Assembly (NCBI GenBank): GCA_900552915.1 | Contig: USBS01000015.1 | Span: 1 to 21,744 of the forward strand | DNA: 21,744 nt | DNA from: an uncultured Sutterella sp. | Lineage (GTDB): Bacteria; Pseudomonadota; Gammaproteobacteria; Burkholderiales; Burkholderiaceae_F | Reading direction: 5' to 3' | Part shown: piece after piece, positions 1 to 7,332 of the stretch | Layout of the letters: every line of letters starts with the position of its first letter | How positions within the stretch are numbered: the first letter of the stretch is position 1 | The notes under the pieces: generated by a model | Database searches by the model: none | Told to the model about the DNA's origin: nothing | The model's input: only the letters and a program-made list of their open reading frames with translations | Program-made: the position numbers and the translations under genes

Positions 1-124
1 GCCCCCGCAAGCGCAAAGACCAGCAGCTATAGTTCACCAGATTGGGAAACCTTTAATGCAGGGTGGCCAAATGCGTGAGATTTCGGTTGGCAAAATGTTT
101 AAGAATCATCGTAGGAATGTCTAA
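1..124 (+). other. left edge: possible 3' tail of an upstream gene
   Basis: Two + strand frames are open from the window edge: one to a TGA at 76-78 and one to a TAA at 122-124. The longer gives about 40 residues ending in KMFKNHRRNV. I recognise neither. Either could be the end of a gene that starts outside the window, or this could be non-coding DNA ahead of the PAP2 gene. No convincing promoter or hairpin was seen here. Confidence 0.2.
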
Positions 125-136
125 GATTTCTCAGCT

Positions 137-619
137 ATGCGGCTTTTCTGGGAATTCGTCACTCATTTAGGCGATGCCGGACTGGTATGGATCGCGATTG
201 CGTTCTTTCTAGTCTGTTTCTCATGTTCCCGCAAAGCCGGCTGCGCTGTCGGTACGGCACTCTTTGCCGGTTTTCTTGTCTGCAATGCCACCCTAAAGCC
301 GATTGTCGACCGACTGCGCCCGTGCGATCTGTTTCCCGCAGATCTCGTATACGCCTGCCCGCTCGATGCCTCGTTTCCGTCCGGACACACAACGGCATCT
401 TTTGCTGCAGCTCTTGCACTCGCCGCCTTTTACCCGCGTGCGGGATTCGGCGCCCTGCTTTTAGCTGTCCTGATTGCCTGGTCACGCCTCTTTCTTTTCG
501 TTCATTGGCCGACCGACGTTGCCGCCGGCATGCTTATCGGCGCGCTTTGTGCGGCTTATGGTATCTGGTTAGCCAAACGCGCCTTCAGTCCTCTGAATCT
601 TGCCGAGCGTTGGCGGTGA
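137..619 (+). CDS. PAP2-family membrane phosphatase
   Basis: This is a small integral membrane phosphatase of the type 2 phosphatidic acid phosphatase superfamily, 160 residues. All three signature blocks are present: KPIVDRLRP (residues 54-62), PSGH (81-84, with the proton-donor His84) and SRLFLFVHWPTD (116-127, with nucleophile His123 and Asp127). Hydrophobic stretches near 14-30, 38-52, 85-99, 105-122 and 128-147 suggest about five membrane segments, with the active site facing the periplasm as is usual. Known substrates of the family include undecaprenyl pyrophosphate, phosphatidylglycerophosphate and lipid A phosphates, and the sequence does not decide among them. The ATG at 137 is the first possible start after the in-frame TAA at 122, and its ribosome site is weak. 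The 3' end overlaps the convergent scpA gene by 35 bases. Confidence 0.9.
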   Translation: MRLFWEFVTHLGDAGLVWIAIAFFLVCFSCSRKAGCAVGTALFAGFLVCNATLKPIVDRLRPCDLFPADLVYACPLDASFPSGHTTASFAAALALAAFYPRAGFGALLLAVLIAWSRLFLFVHWPTDVAAGMLIGALCAAYGIWLAKRAFSPLNLAERWR

Positions 620-1511
620 ACAGATCCAAATCCTCCGTCTGCGGCTGCACAGCCGCCGCACTGACGTAAATCGGCGCAAACGGAGCAGCCTGCGTGATGC
701 GAATGAGTCCTTCTTTAGCCAATTCCAAAAGCGCCAGATAATTCACGATGCACACCGAGCGGCCGGCAGAAGGATCGAACAGATCCTGAAATTCCACGAA
801 TCGCTCGGAGCCAAGCCGCTTCAATATCGCGCTCATGAATTCACGCACCGAAAGTTCCTGACGGGAAACTTTATGGTGTCCCTTCAGATTGGCCTCACGA
901 ATGATCCCGTCCCAGGCAAGCTTCAGATCGTCCGCACAGACCTTCGGCAGGATCTTCATCTGCGTCTGCTCGATGAGAACATAGGCACGCAGAAAATCGC
1001 GGCCGTTGCGCGGAATGCGATCCAGTTCCGCCGCCGCCATCTTCATTTTTTCGTATTCAAGCAATCGACGGGCGAGCTCGGCCTGGGGATCGGCCACCTC
1101 TTCGCCCGTATCGGCATGCGTTACCGGCAGCAGCAGCTGACTCTTGATTTGCATTAGGTGCGCGGCCATCACAAGATAGTCGGCGGCAAGCTCGAGATTG
1201 CTCTCGCGAATCAGCTCGACGTAGCTCATGTACTGCTCGGTAACGATGGCCATCGGGATCTGCATGATGTCGAACTTTTGCCGACGAATCAGATACAAAA
1301 GAAGGTCGAGCGGCCCCTCGAAGCTTTCCAGAAAGACGCGCAGCGCATCGGGAGGGATGTACAGTCCCTCGGGCACCTTGAAAAGCGGCTCGCCGTATAG
1401 GCGCGCAAACGCCACCCCGTCGACGGCTTCGGGGGTCGTGTCCTGCCCCGCATCGGCATTCATCAGGTCGGCAAGCGTCAGTTGGCGAGGCGTCTGATCG
1501 GCGGCTGTCAT
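585..1511 (-). CDS. scpA: segregation and condensation protein ScpA (kleisin)
   Basis: ScpA is the kleisin subunit of the Smc-ScpA-ScpB condensin, which bridges the Smc heads and organises newly replicated chromosome origins in the cytoplasm. The 308-residue product has the kleisin N-terminal hallmark FEGPLDLLLYLI at about 64-75. The helical stretch with LAADYLVMAAHLMQIKSQLL follows, as is typical of ScpA. The C-terminal winged-helix part is recognisable in CIVNYLALLELAKEGLI. I chose the ATG at 1511 over an upstream in-frame codon at 1559 because the latter lies inside the preceding permease gene and a GAGG ribosome site sits just before 1511. That site overlaps the permease stop codon, so translation may be coupled. 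scpB is not nearby. About 60 residues precede the kleisin motif. Confidence 0.93.
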   Translation of the reverse strand: MTAADQTPRQLTLADLMNADAGQDTTPEAVDGVAFARLYGEPLFKVPEGLYIPPDALRVFLESFEGPLDLLLYLIRRQKFDIMQIPMAIVTEQYMSYVELIRESNLELAADYLVMAAHLMQIKSQLLLPVTHADTGEEVADPQAELARRLLEYEKMKMAAAELDRIPRNGRDFLRAYVLIEQTQMKILPKVCADDLKLAWDGIIREANLKGHHKVSRQELSVREFMSAILKRLGSERFVEFQDLFDPSAGRSVCIVNYLALLELAKEGLIRITQAAPFAPIYVSAAAVQPQTEDLDLFTANARQDSED

Positions 1512-1518
1512 ATCTGCC

Positions 1519-2301
1519 TCACCGTTCGTGTCGAACGCGGCACCAAGGCGTGAGCACAACCTCGGACAACCAAACAGCCGCGTACAGCAGAAGTCCGATC
1601 ACGCTCATGCCGAGAATGCCGTTGAACATCGCAAGCGTATCGCCAACGCCCCAGGCATCCATGATCAGAAACCCCAACCCCGTAGTCGTGGCAAAGCTCT
1701 CGGCCAAAAAGAGCACTGCCACGGCCGTGCCGCACGCCACCTTGAGGCTTGTCAAGAACGCCGGCAAAGCCGCAGGTAGGTACACATAGCGAATGCGGTT
1801 CCAACGGCCCGCTCCCATACACGTGATCGCTGTTTCGTAAACGGGATCGAGCGCTAGCGCCGAAGCCCGTACGATCACGATCATCTGATAGCCCGTCGTA
1901 AGCGCAATCAACAGCACGCGGGAAGCGTCGCCGAGCCCCAAAAAAAGAAAGAAAACCGGCAGCAGAACAATCTTGGGCAGCGGAAATGTTGTGTACACCA
2001 AAGGAGCACCGAGCCAGTCGGCTTTTTTCAGATGCCCCAAGAGCAGTCCCAACAACAGCGCCGGAACGGCGCCCGCCGTTAGACCGTAGACGAGACGCTT
2101 CAGACTTACGCCCATGTGTTCGAGATAGCCCGGATCCGAAAGCGACTGAAAAAAAAGCGCAGCGGTTGTCACGGGCGAAGGCAAAAGCGACTCGCCGGCC
2201 GCGCGACTTGCCGCCTCCCATAAGAGCCCGATGATGAGAAATGCGCAGGCATAGCGGATAAACAACATCAGCGCTCCGCGCCGGATCGAATCCTTGCGCA
2301 T
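1519..2301 (-). CDS. ABC importer permease, SsuC/TauC-like
   Basis: This is the inner-membrane permease of a binding-protein-dependent ABC importer, 260 residues. It has about six hydrophobic segments and the EAA-type cytoplasmic loop (ETAITCMGAG onward, near 156-175) that docks on the ATPase. Length and layout fit the SsuC/TauC/NrtB group of sulfonate, taurine and nitrate permeases, but the substrate cannot be read from the sequence. The ATG at 2301 overlaps the ATPase stop codon as TAATG and has a GGGAGG-like ribosome site about nine bases upstream. A TTG at 2307 is possible but less likely. The stop lies only seven bases before the scpA start. Confidence 0.9.
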   Translation of the reverse strand: MRKDSIRRGALMLFIRYACAFLIIGLLWEAASRAAGESLLPSPVTTAALFFQSLSDPGYLEHMGVSLKRLVYGLTAGAVPALLLGLLLGHLKKADWLGAPLVYTTFPLPKIVLLPVFFLFLGLGDASRVLLIALTTGYQMIVIVRASALALDPVYETAITCMGAGRWNRIRYVYLPAALPAFLTSLKVACGTAVAVLFLAESFATTTGLGFLIMDAWGVGDTLAMFNGILGMSVIGLLLYAAVWLSEVVLTPWCRVRHER

Positions 2302-3104
2302 TACCAACAGCCTCCCTCAAGCACAGGCTCTCGGCCGCTTCGCACGGCGACTACCGCGTTGTGCAGACGGCGCTGCACGGCGTAGAAAGCGTCACTACCG
2401 CGCACGTCCACATCCGCATCGGCTGTAAAGCTCGAGTTGGCCGCAAATGCTGCCACGCGCGACGGGCGTGCCGCAAGCAGCATGATGTTTTCGCCGAGAT
2501 AGACGGCTTCGCCGATATCGTGGGTTACAAACACCATCGTGCAAGGGTGCCGTTCGCGCAACTTCTTAAGAAAATGCTGCAGATGTTCGCGAAGCACGGC
2601 ATCCAGAGCCGAGAAAGGCTCATCCATGAATAACACGTCGGGCTTTGCAATCAATGCGCGCCCGAGCGCGAGACGTTGGCGTTGACCGCCCGAGAGGGCT
2701 TCCGGAAAACGCCTTTCAAGCCCCGTGAGCTCCAGCTCGGAAAGCATCTGAGCTACGCGCTCCGGAATATCGGCTTCTCTCTTGAGCTTTAACGGCAGAG
2801 CAAGGTTTCCCGCCACGGTGAGCCACGGAAAAAGCGCCAGACTCTGCCAAACAATGGCATTGCCGGGTTTGGCGTTTGTTTGATCCGACTCGCAAACCAC
2901 TTTTCCGCCGACCGCCGGCAGCACGCCCGCAAGCGTCTGCAGCAGCGTTGTCTTGCCGCAGCCAGACTCGCCGATCACGGCAAGCGAACTGCCCGGCCGC
3001 AACGAAAAGTTGACGCTGGAAAGCAGCGCTTGTCCGCCTCGACCGACAGACAGGTTCTGTGCCTTGAGCGAAAAAAGCGGGCGATTGATTTCCACGGCTC
3101 TCAC
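2301..3104 (-). CDS. ABC importer ATP-binding protein, SsuB/TauB-like
   Basis: This is the cytoplasmic ATPase that powers the neighbouring permease, 267 residues. All nucleotide-binding motifs are intact: Walker A GESGCGKT (45-52), Q-loop Gln87, signature LSGGQ (137-141), Walker B VLFMDEP (157-163), D-loop SALD and H-loop His195. This is a complete single-domain ATPase of the nitrate/sulfonate/taurine importer type. The start is uncertain: no ATG is available, and GTG at 3104 or GTG at 3095 are the candidates. An AAGG overlapping the upstream gene's stop is rather far away. It lies 16 bases after the substrate-binding protein gene, and its stop overlaps the permease start. Confidence 0.92.
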   Translation of the reverse strand: MRAVEINRPLFSLKAQNLSVGRGGQALLSSVNFSLRPGSSLAVIGESGCGKTTLLQTLAGVLPAVGGKVVCESDQTNAKPGNAIVWQSLALFPWLTVAGNLALPLKLKREADIPERVAQMLSELELTGLERRFPEALSGGQRQRLALGRALIAKPDVLFMDEPFSALDAVLREHLQHFLKKLRERHPCTMVFVTHDIGEAVYLGENIMLLAARPSRVAAFAANSSFTADADVDVRGSDAFYAVQRRLHNAVVAVRSGREPVLEGGCW

Positions 3105-3120
3105 GCAAATTGAAATGACC

Positions 3121-4071
3121 TTATCGGCCGCCGTAGATCACGGCTTTGAAGTCGGGCACGGATTTGATCATGCCGCGCTCGACCATCCACTTGCCCACGC
3201 GCTCGACGTCGCTCGCAGTCGGCAGAGGCGGCAGCCCGTCTTCACGACCGAACATGGAAAAGCGAACCATTTTGTAGTTTTGAGCAACCGGCGCCGGAAT
3301 CAAGCGCTTCTGCACCATCAGCTTACGGTACTTTTCGGGCTCGGCTTCGATCTTTGCGGCAGCCTGTGCCACAGCTTTTTTAAAGGCCGTCACGGTCTTG
3401 TCGTTGAGATAGGGCTTGCGAAGGGCCACAACGGCAAGCGACTCGTCGAGTTTTGTGTCGTCCCAAATGACGCGTCCGCCCTTTCGCTCCACGACAGTTA
3501 CAAGCGGCTCGGGCAGCAGCGCCGTTTCGATCTGACCGCTTAAAAGCATCTGCAGACGAATCGGGATCTGGCGCACTTCGGTGTTTTTGAGTGCCGAAGC
3601 CCCTACGCCTGCGGTCTCCTGCATGCGGGTAAGCAGATAGTCGATGATGGTCGAAGCACTCATCGCCGTCGGCGTAGCCTTCAAGTCCTTAAGCGACTGA
3701 ATCTTATCGGCGTACTTGGGCGAAACGACCATGCCGAAAGCCCGCTGCTCGGGCGTCGTATGCGTCGTCGTGATCACAACGGCCTGCTCGGCCCCCGTTT
3801 CGTTCTGAGTAAAGACATTCATCAGATCGCCAAAGTGCCCGGCCAGTTGTCCGGCGCGCATGGCTGCACCCACTTCCAGAGCACTCTTGAAAGGCACCGT
3901 CTGAACATCAAGGCCTTCTTTTTTGAAGAGACCTTCCTCAACAGCAACGTCAAGCACGATCGAGTCGGCCGCAGGAAGCGTCGCAATGCGCATCGTTTCG
4001 GCAGCCGCATAGGCGCAGCTTGTGCACAGGACCCCGCAGAAGAGAACTTTCAAGGTGTTTTTCAAATGCAT
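3121..4071 (-). CDS. ABC importer substrate-binding protein, NMT1/SsuA-like
   Basis: This is a periplasmic solute-binding protein of 316 residues and the first gene of the ABC cluster. A Sec signal peptide is visible: Lys4 and Lys8, a hydrophobic core, then a likely cut after AYA or AAA at 22-24. Cys19 follows C-T-S rather than a lipobox leucine, so a lipoprotein is less likely. The mature part starts MRIATLPAADS and carries LDVAVEEGLFKKEGLDV, typical of the NMT1/THI5-like group that binds nitrate, sulfonates, taurine or pyrimidine precursors. The ligand is unknown. ATG at 4071 was preferred because the TTG at 4101 lies in the tail of the upstream gene's terminator and would put ten charged residues before the signal peptide. 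Confidence 0.85.
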   Translation of the reverse strand: MHLKNTLKVLFCGVLCTSCAYAAAETMRIATLPAADSIVLDVAVEEGLFKKEGLDVQTVPFKSALEVGAAMRAGQLAGHFGDLMNVFTQNETGAEQAVVITTTHTTPEQRAFGMVVSPKYADKIQSLKDLKATPTAMSASTIIDYLLTRMQETAGVGASALKNTEVRQIPIRLQMLLSGQIETALLPEPLVTVVERKGGRVIWDDTKLDESLAVVALRKPYLNDKTVTAFKKAVAQAAAKIEAEPEKYRKLMVQKRLIPAPVAQNYKMVRFSMFGREDGLPPLPTASDVERVGKWMVERGMIKSVPDFKAVIYGGR

Positions 4072-4100
4072 GATGGGCTTTTCTTTGAATTTCTTAGACA

Positions 4101-4137
4101 AACAAATCGAAGCCCCGTACCGTCAAAGGTGCGGGGC
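4101..4137 (-). terminator. rho-independent terminator after the malic enzyme gene
   Basis: On the minus strand a 10-base arm GCCCCGCACC (4128-4137), a 6-base loop and GGTACGGGGC (4112-4121) pair with one wobble, followed by TTCGATTTGTTTG. It lies about 35 bases after the malic enzyme stop and before the ABC gene set, so it separates the two. The T-tract is interrupted, so some read-through is possible. Confidence 0.7.
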
Positions 4138-4171
4138 CATTCGGTTTCAACTCAGCGGATAGTGTAGCGAT

Positions 4172-5824
4172 TTATTCGCCGCAGACAAAATGCGGATCGT
4201 CGGGCGACCACATGTAGGCCTTCACGGCGGCAAGCATGTCGTCGGGGCGCTTGGCGGTAGCAAGCCCCTTGTCGAAAAGGTACGTGGCAACCGCTGCAGC
4301 GATTTCGGCCGACAAGGCGCGCACTTCGGAAAGCGGCGGATACATCGAGCCCTTCTCGAGGTCTTCCTCTGTAACGAGTTCGGCCAAGCGTTTAGCTGCC
4401 GTAAGGAACGCTCCCGTCGGAATCATCGTGGGCTGAGCAAGCACGCAGCCCAGTCCGATGCCCGGGAAGACATAGCTGTTGTTGCCTTGGCGCGGTACAA
4501 ACGTCTTGCCGTTGACGGTGACGGGATCAAAGGGCGAACCGGAAGCGAAGATCGCCTTGCCGTTTGACCATTCGTAGGCTTCCTGAGCCGTGCACTCGGC
4601 CTTGGAAGTCGGATTGGAAAGGGCGTAGATGATCGGGCGCTCGTTCATGGCGCACATCTCTTCGATCACTTCCTTGGTGAAAGTCTTGGCCTGAGCCGAC
4701 ACACCGATGATCGCCGTGGGCTTGAAGATCTTGACAGCCTCGAGCAGATTCGAAGCCAGCGGAAGGTCATGCGCAAACGGCACCTTATTGTCCGCAAGCT
4801 TATCCGGGCGCTGCGAGCTCACCAAACCCTTGGAATCAACAAGCGCAATGCGCTTAAGCGCCTCTTCGCGCGACAAGCCTTCTTCTGCCATCGCATCGGC
4901 AATCAGATGCGCGATACCGGTCGCGGCCGACCCTGCTCCGAGGAAAAGTACACGCTGTTCGGAAAGCTTCTCACCCTTTACGCGCATAGCCGAATAAAGG
5001 CCCGTCACGGAAACGGAAGCCGTACCCTGAATATCGTCGTTAAAACAGGGCACCTTATCCTGCCAGCGCTTCAGGAGTTCGAATGCATGCGTATTCTGGA
5101 AGTCCTCGAACTGAATAATGACATTGGGCCAGCGTTCACGGGCCGATTCGATGAATTCCTGCACGAGAGCGTAGTGCTCTTCGCCGTCCACGCGCTTTTG
5201 CTGCAGTCCCAGATAGAGCGGGTCGTTGAGATAGTGTTCGGTATTCGTACCGACGTCAAGCGTCACGGGCAATACATGCTGCGGATTGATGCCGGCGCAG
5301 GCGGTGTAAAGCGCAAGCTTTCCGATCGGAATGCCCATACCGTTGATGCCAAGGTCGCCCAATCCCAGAATACGCTGACCGTCGGTAACAACGATCATCT
5401 CGACATTGTGCGTAGGTACGTTGTCGATTAGTTCGCGTACGCGACCGCGATCCTGAATGGAGACATACAAGCCGCGTGCATAGCGGAAGATGTGACTGAA
5501 TTTCTGGCACGCTTCGCCGACGGTAGGCGTATAGATAAGCGGCATGTATTCTTCGATGTTCTTAATCACCAAACGGAAGAATGCAAGTTCGTCCGAGGAG
5601 TGAATGCCGTCAAGGATCAGATACTTTCCCAGAGGCGTCGTCTGCGAAGCGATCACTTCCTCAAGGCGGCTGATCTGCTCTTCAACGCTCGACACACGCG
5701 GAGGCAGAAGACCGCGAAGGCGGTAGCGGTCGCGTTCCTCTTCGGTGAAGGTGGAACACTTGTTGAACCAAGGATTGCGCAGAAGATTGACGCCGCGCAG
5801 ATCGCTTTCATTGCAGTTATTCAT
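4172..5824 (-). CDS. maeA: malic enzyme (oxaloacetate-decarboxylating malate dehydrogenase)
   Basis: It oxidatively decarboxylates L-malate to pyruvate and CO2 with reduction of NAD(P), linking the TCA cycle to pyruvate. At 550 residues it is the long single-domain form without a phosphotransacetylase tail, like E. coli MaeA/SfcA. Visible motifs are RLRGLLPP (35-42), the YTPTVGEA block with catalytic Tyr98, GDLGINGMGIPIGKLALY (156-173, catalytic Lys169), metal ligands in FEDF (Glu240, Asp241), CFNDDIQGTA (260-269) and the dinucleotide-binding GAGSAA (296-301). I cannot settle NAD versus NADP by eye, so the symbol rests on family resemblance. The gene stands alone, with a terminator on each side and a leader carrying paired dyads. 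The ribosome site before the ATG is weak. Confidence 0.93.
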   Translation of the reverse strand: MNNCNESDLRGVNLLRNPWFNKCSTFTEEERDRYRLRGLLPPRVSSVEEQISRLEEVIASQTTPLGKYLILDGIHSSDELAFFRLVIKNIEEYMPLIYTPTVGEACQKFSHIFRYARGLYVSIQDRGRVRELIDNVPTHNVEMIVVTDGQRILGLGDLGINGMGIPIGKLALYTACAGINPQHVLPVTLDVGTNTEHYLNDPLYLGLQQKRVDGEEHYALVQEFIESARERWPNVIIQFEDFQNTHAFELLKRWQDKVPCFNDDIQGTASVSVTGLYSAMRVKGEKLSEQRVLFLGAGSAATGIAHLIADAMAEEGLSREEALKRIALVDSKGLVSSQRPDKLADNKVPFAHDLPLASNLLEAVKIFKPTAIIGVSAQAKTFTKEVIEEMCAMNERPIIYALSNPTSKAECTAQEAYEWSNGKAIFASGSPFDPVTVNGKTFVPRQGNNSYVFPGIGLGCVLAQPTMIPTGAFLTAAKRLAELVTEEDLEKGSMYPPLSEVRALSAEIAAAVATYLFDKGLATAKRPDDMLAAVKAYMWSPDDPHFVCGE

Positions 5825-5910
5825 ATATGGCTGACCCGAGATTATCTATGGAAACGGAGTTGTCTTGAGAGGCAATGCGTGCTTCAACAAGAGCAAAAAC
5901 GCCCGTCGGT

Positions 5911-5943
5911 GCCGTTTTACGGCTCCTTGCGCGATTGTATCGC
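5911..5943. promoter_or_regulatory. paired 13-base dyads upstream of the malic enzyme gene
   Basis: GCCGT-TTT-ACGGC (5911-5923) and GCGAT-TGT-ATCGC (5931-5943) are two perfect 5-base inverted repeats with 3-base spacers. Their centres are exactly 20 bases apart, about two helical turns, and lie roughly 95 and 115 bases upstream of the start codon. This could be a pair of operators or two small RNA hairpins. The rest of the roughly 160-base leader holds a weak GATAAT-like hexamer just ahead of the start codon, without a good -35 partner. Confidence 0.35.
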
Positions 5944-5987
5944 AGTTGCATCGTGCTCTTCTTCCCAAAACTGCCGAAGAAAAGAGG

Positions 5988-6020
5988 AAAAAACGCGCAC
6001 AAACTTCCCAGTCGTGCGCG
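5988..6020 (-). terminator. rho-independent terminator ending the tol-pal gene set
   Basis: On the minus strand CGCGCAC (6014-6020) pairs perfectly with GTGCGCG (5994-6000) across a 13-base loop, and is followed at once by six Ts and then CCTCTTTTC. It lies 26 bases after the cpoB stop. It is the first clear terminator below amgK on this strand. Confidence 0.85.
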
Positions 6021-6046
6021 TCCGATCGAAGCTCTTCCGGATCCGG

Positions 6047-6775
6047 CTACTTCTTTTTGGTTTTGAGACTCTTCAACCGGTCCTTGGCAACCTTAGCCGC
6101 TTCCGAGTCTTTGTGATTCTTGATGATGCTCTGCAGCGTCTTCCCGGCATTGGTGCGCTGACCGAGCCCCACTTCGGCTGCGGCCTTCGTTAGAAGCGCA
6201 TCCGGAACACGGGCGTCTTTCGGGAAGTCCTTGAGAAGCTTATTGACGACCGCAAGCGACTGCTTGAGATCGCCCGCCGCGTATAGCGAATTACCGAGCC
6301 AAAAGAGCGCCGCGGGCATGTAGCCCGTCTGCGGGTAAATTGACGTCAGATTCTGCAGAAGCGCTTCGCTTGCGTCGTACTTACCCTGCGAAAAATAGGA
6401 AAGCGCCTGCGTGTAGAGGCGCCGTTCTTCCGGCGTCACACGAATCGTACGGCCGTCGACTTCAACATCGGCGGGCTCAAGCGAGGCAAGGCGTCGATCG
6501 AGATCTGCATAAAGATCTCGACTCGACCGCTGCTCAAGCGTGAGCTGATTGGCCAATTCCTCAATGCGTCCCGTAAGACGGGCATTTTGCTCGCGCAACT
6601 CTTCGATCTGCCCCTGCAGCATCAGCTGCGCGTTCTGCCCTGCTTCAACTTTTTCGCGCAACTCGAGAATTGCCATGCGAGCCTCGTCGTCGCCGAAAAG
6701 CGCATGCGCAGGCAGCGACACCGCCAGAAGCATCGGTGCGGCCAACAGGCCTGCCGCCAGATTTCTACTGATCAT
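6047..6775 (-). CDS. cpoB: cell division coordinator CpoB (YbgF), Tol-Pal associated
   Basis: CpoB is a periplasmic protein that ties outer-membrane constriction by Tol-Pal to septal peptidoglycan synthesis (PBP1B and TolA in E. coli). The 242-residue product has a Sec signal peptide cut near AHA (about residue 25). A long charged coiled-coil-like stretch, about 30-100, drives trimerisation in the family. A C-terminal run of TPR-type helices follows, about 115-240 (for example ALSYFSQGKYDASEALLQNL and AALFWLGNSLYAAGDLKQSL). It starts 15 bases after pal and ends with lysine-rich KTKKK. It fits the usual last place in tol-pal operons. Confidence 0.92.
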   Translation of the reverse strand: MISRNLAAGLLAAPMLLAVSLPAHALFGDDEARMAILELREKVEAGQNAQLMLQGQIEELREQNARLTGRIEELANQLTLEQRSSRDLYADLDRRLASLEPADVEVDGRTIRVTPEERRLYTQALSYFSQGKYDASEALLQNLTSIYPQTGYMPAALFWLGNSLYAAGDLKQSLAVVNKLLKDFPKDARVPDALLTKAAAEVGLGQRTNAGKTLQSIIKNHKDSEAAKVAKDRLKSLKTKKK

Positions 6776-6790
6776 TGCCGCTCACCCAAA

Positions 6791-7282
6791 TCAACGATAG
6801 ACGATGTCGGCACGGCGATTCTGCGCCCAGGCTTCTTCAGTGTCGCCCAGTGCACGCGGCTTTTCGCGCCCGAAGCTCACGGCTTCGATGCGCGACGCAG
6901 GAACGCCCAACAGCTGCAGGCGCTGCTTGACGGCCTCGCTGCGCTTCTGGCCGAGAGCAAGGTTGTACTCGCGGCTGCCTCGGTTGTCCGTGTTGCCTTC
7001 AACGGTCACATGACGATTCGGATTTGCAAGCATATTGCGGGCGTGCGTTTCGACGACCGGCATGAATTCGGGTTTGACGGTGTAGCTGTCAAAGTCGAAA
7101 TACACGGCATTGCTGTCCAGCGCCGCGCCGGAGGCGGAGCGGTGAGTTGCCGCGGACGCGTCCTGCGTAGTGCCGGCCTTGGCGGATTCGTCGAGCTGCA
7201 CGCTCGAGCAGCCGGCAAGCATCAGACCGGAAGCGGCAAGCGCCATGGCGCAGCCGCGCAAAGCAAACTGAGAAAACTGCAT
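6791..7282 (-). CDS. pal: peptidoglycan-associated lipoprotein Pal
   Basis: Pal anchors the outer membrane to peptidoglycan and exchanges between TolB and the cell wall during division. The 163-residue product has a lipoprotein signal with lipobox LAGC (lipidated Cys25). Ser follows at +2, with no inner-membrane retention Asp. A short linker leads to an OmpA-like domain from about 58. The peptidoglycan-contact region GNTDNRGSREYNLALGQKR and the final NRRADIVY motif are intact. A GGAG sits upstream of the ATG. Pal lies 50 bases after tolB and 15 before cpoB, the normal order. Confidence 0.96.
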   Translation of the reverse strand: MQFSQFALRGCAMALAASGLMLAGCSSVQLDESAKAGTTQDASAATHRSASGAALDSNAVYFDFDSYTVKPEFMPVVETHARNMLANPNRHVTVEGNTDNRGSREYNLALGQKRSEAVKQRLQLLGVPASRIEAVSFGREKPRALGDTEEAWAQNRRADIVYR

Positions 7283-7332
7283 GATGCGTTCGTCTCCAAA
7301 TGAAAGAATTGCGAATTTCTTGATATCGGTCT

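Noticed and set aside
87..115. TTGGCA as a -35 box for the PAP2 gene
   Set aside because: No acceptable -10 hexamer occurs at 16-18 bases downstream.
4769..5431. A 220-codon + strand open frame inside the malic enzyme gene
   Set aside because: It is antisense to intact catalytic motifs of malic enzyme and shows no family features.
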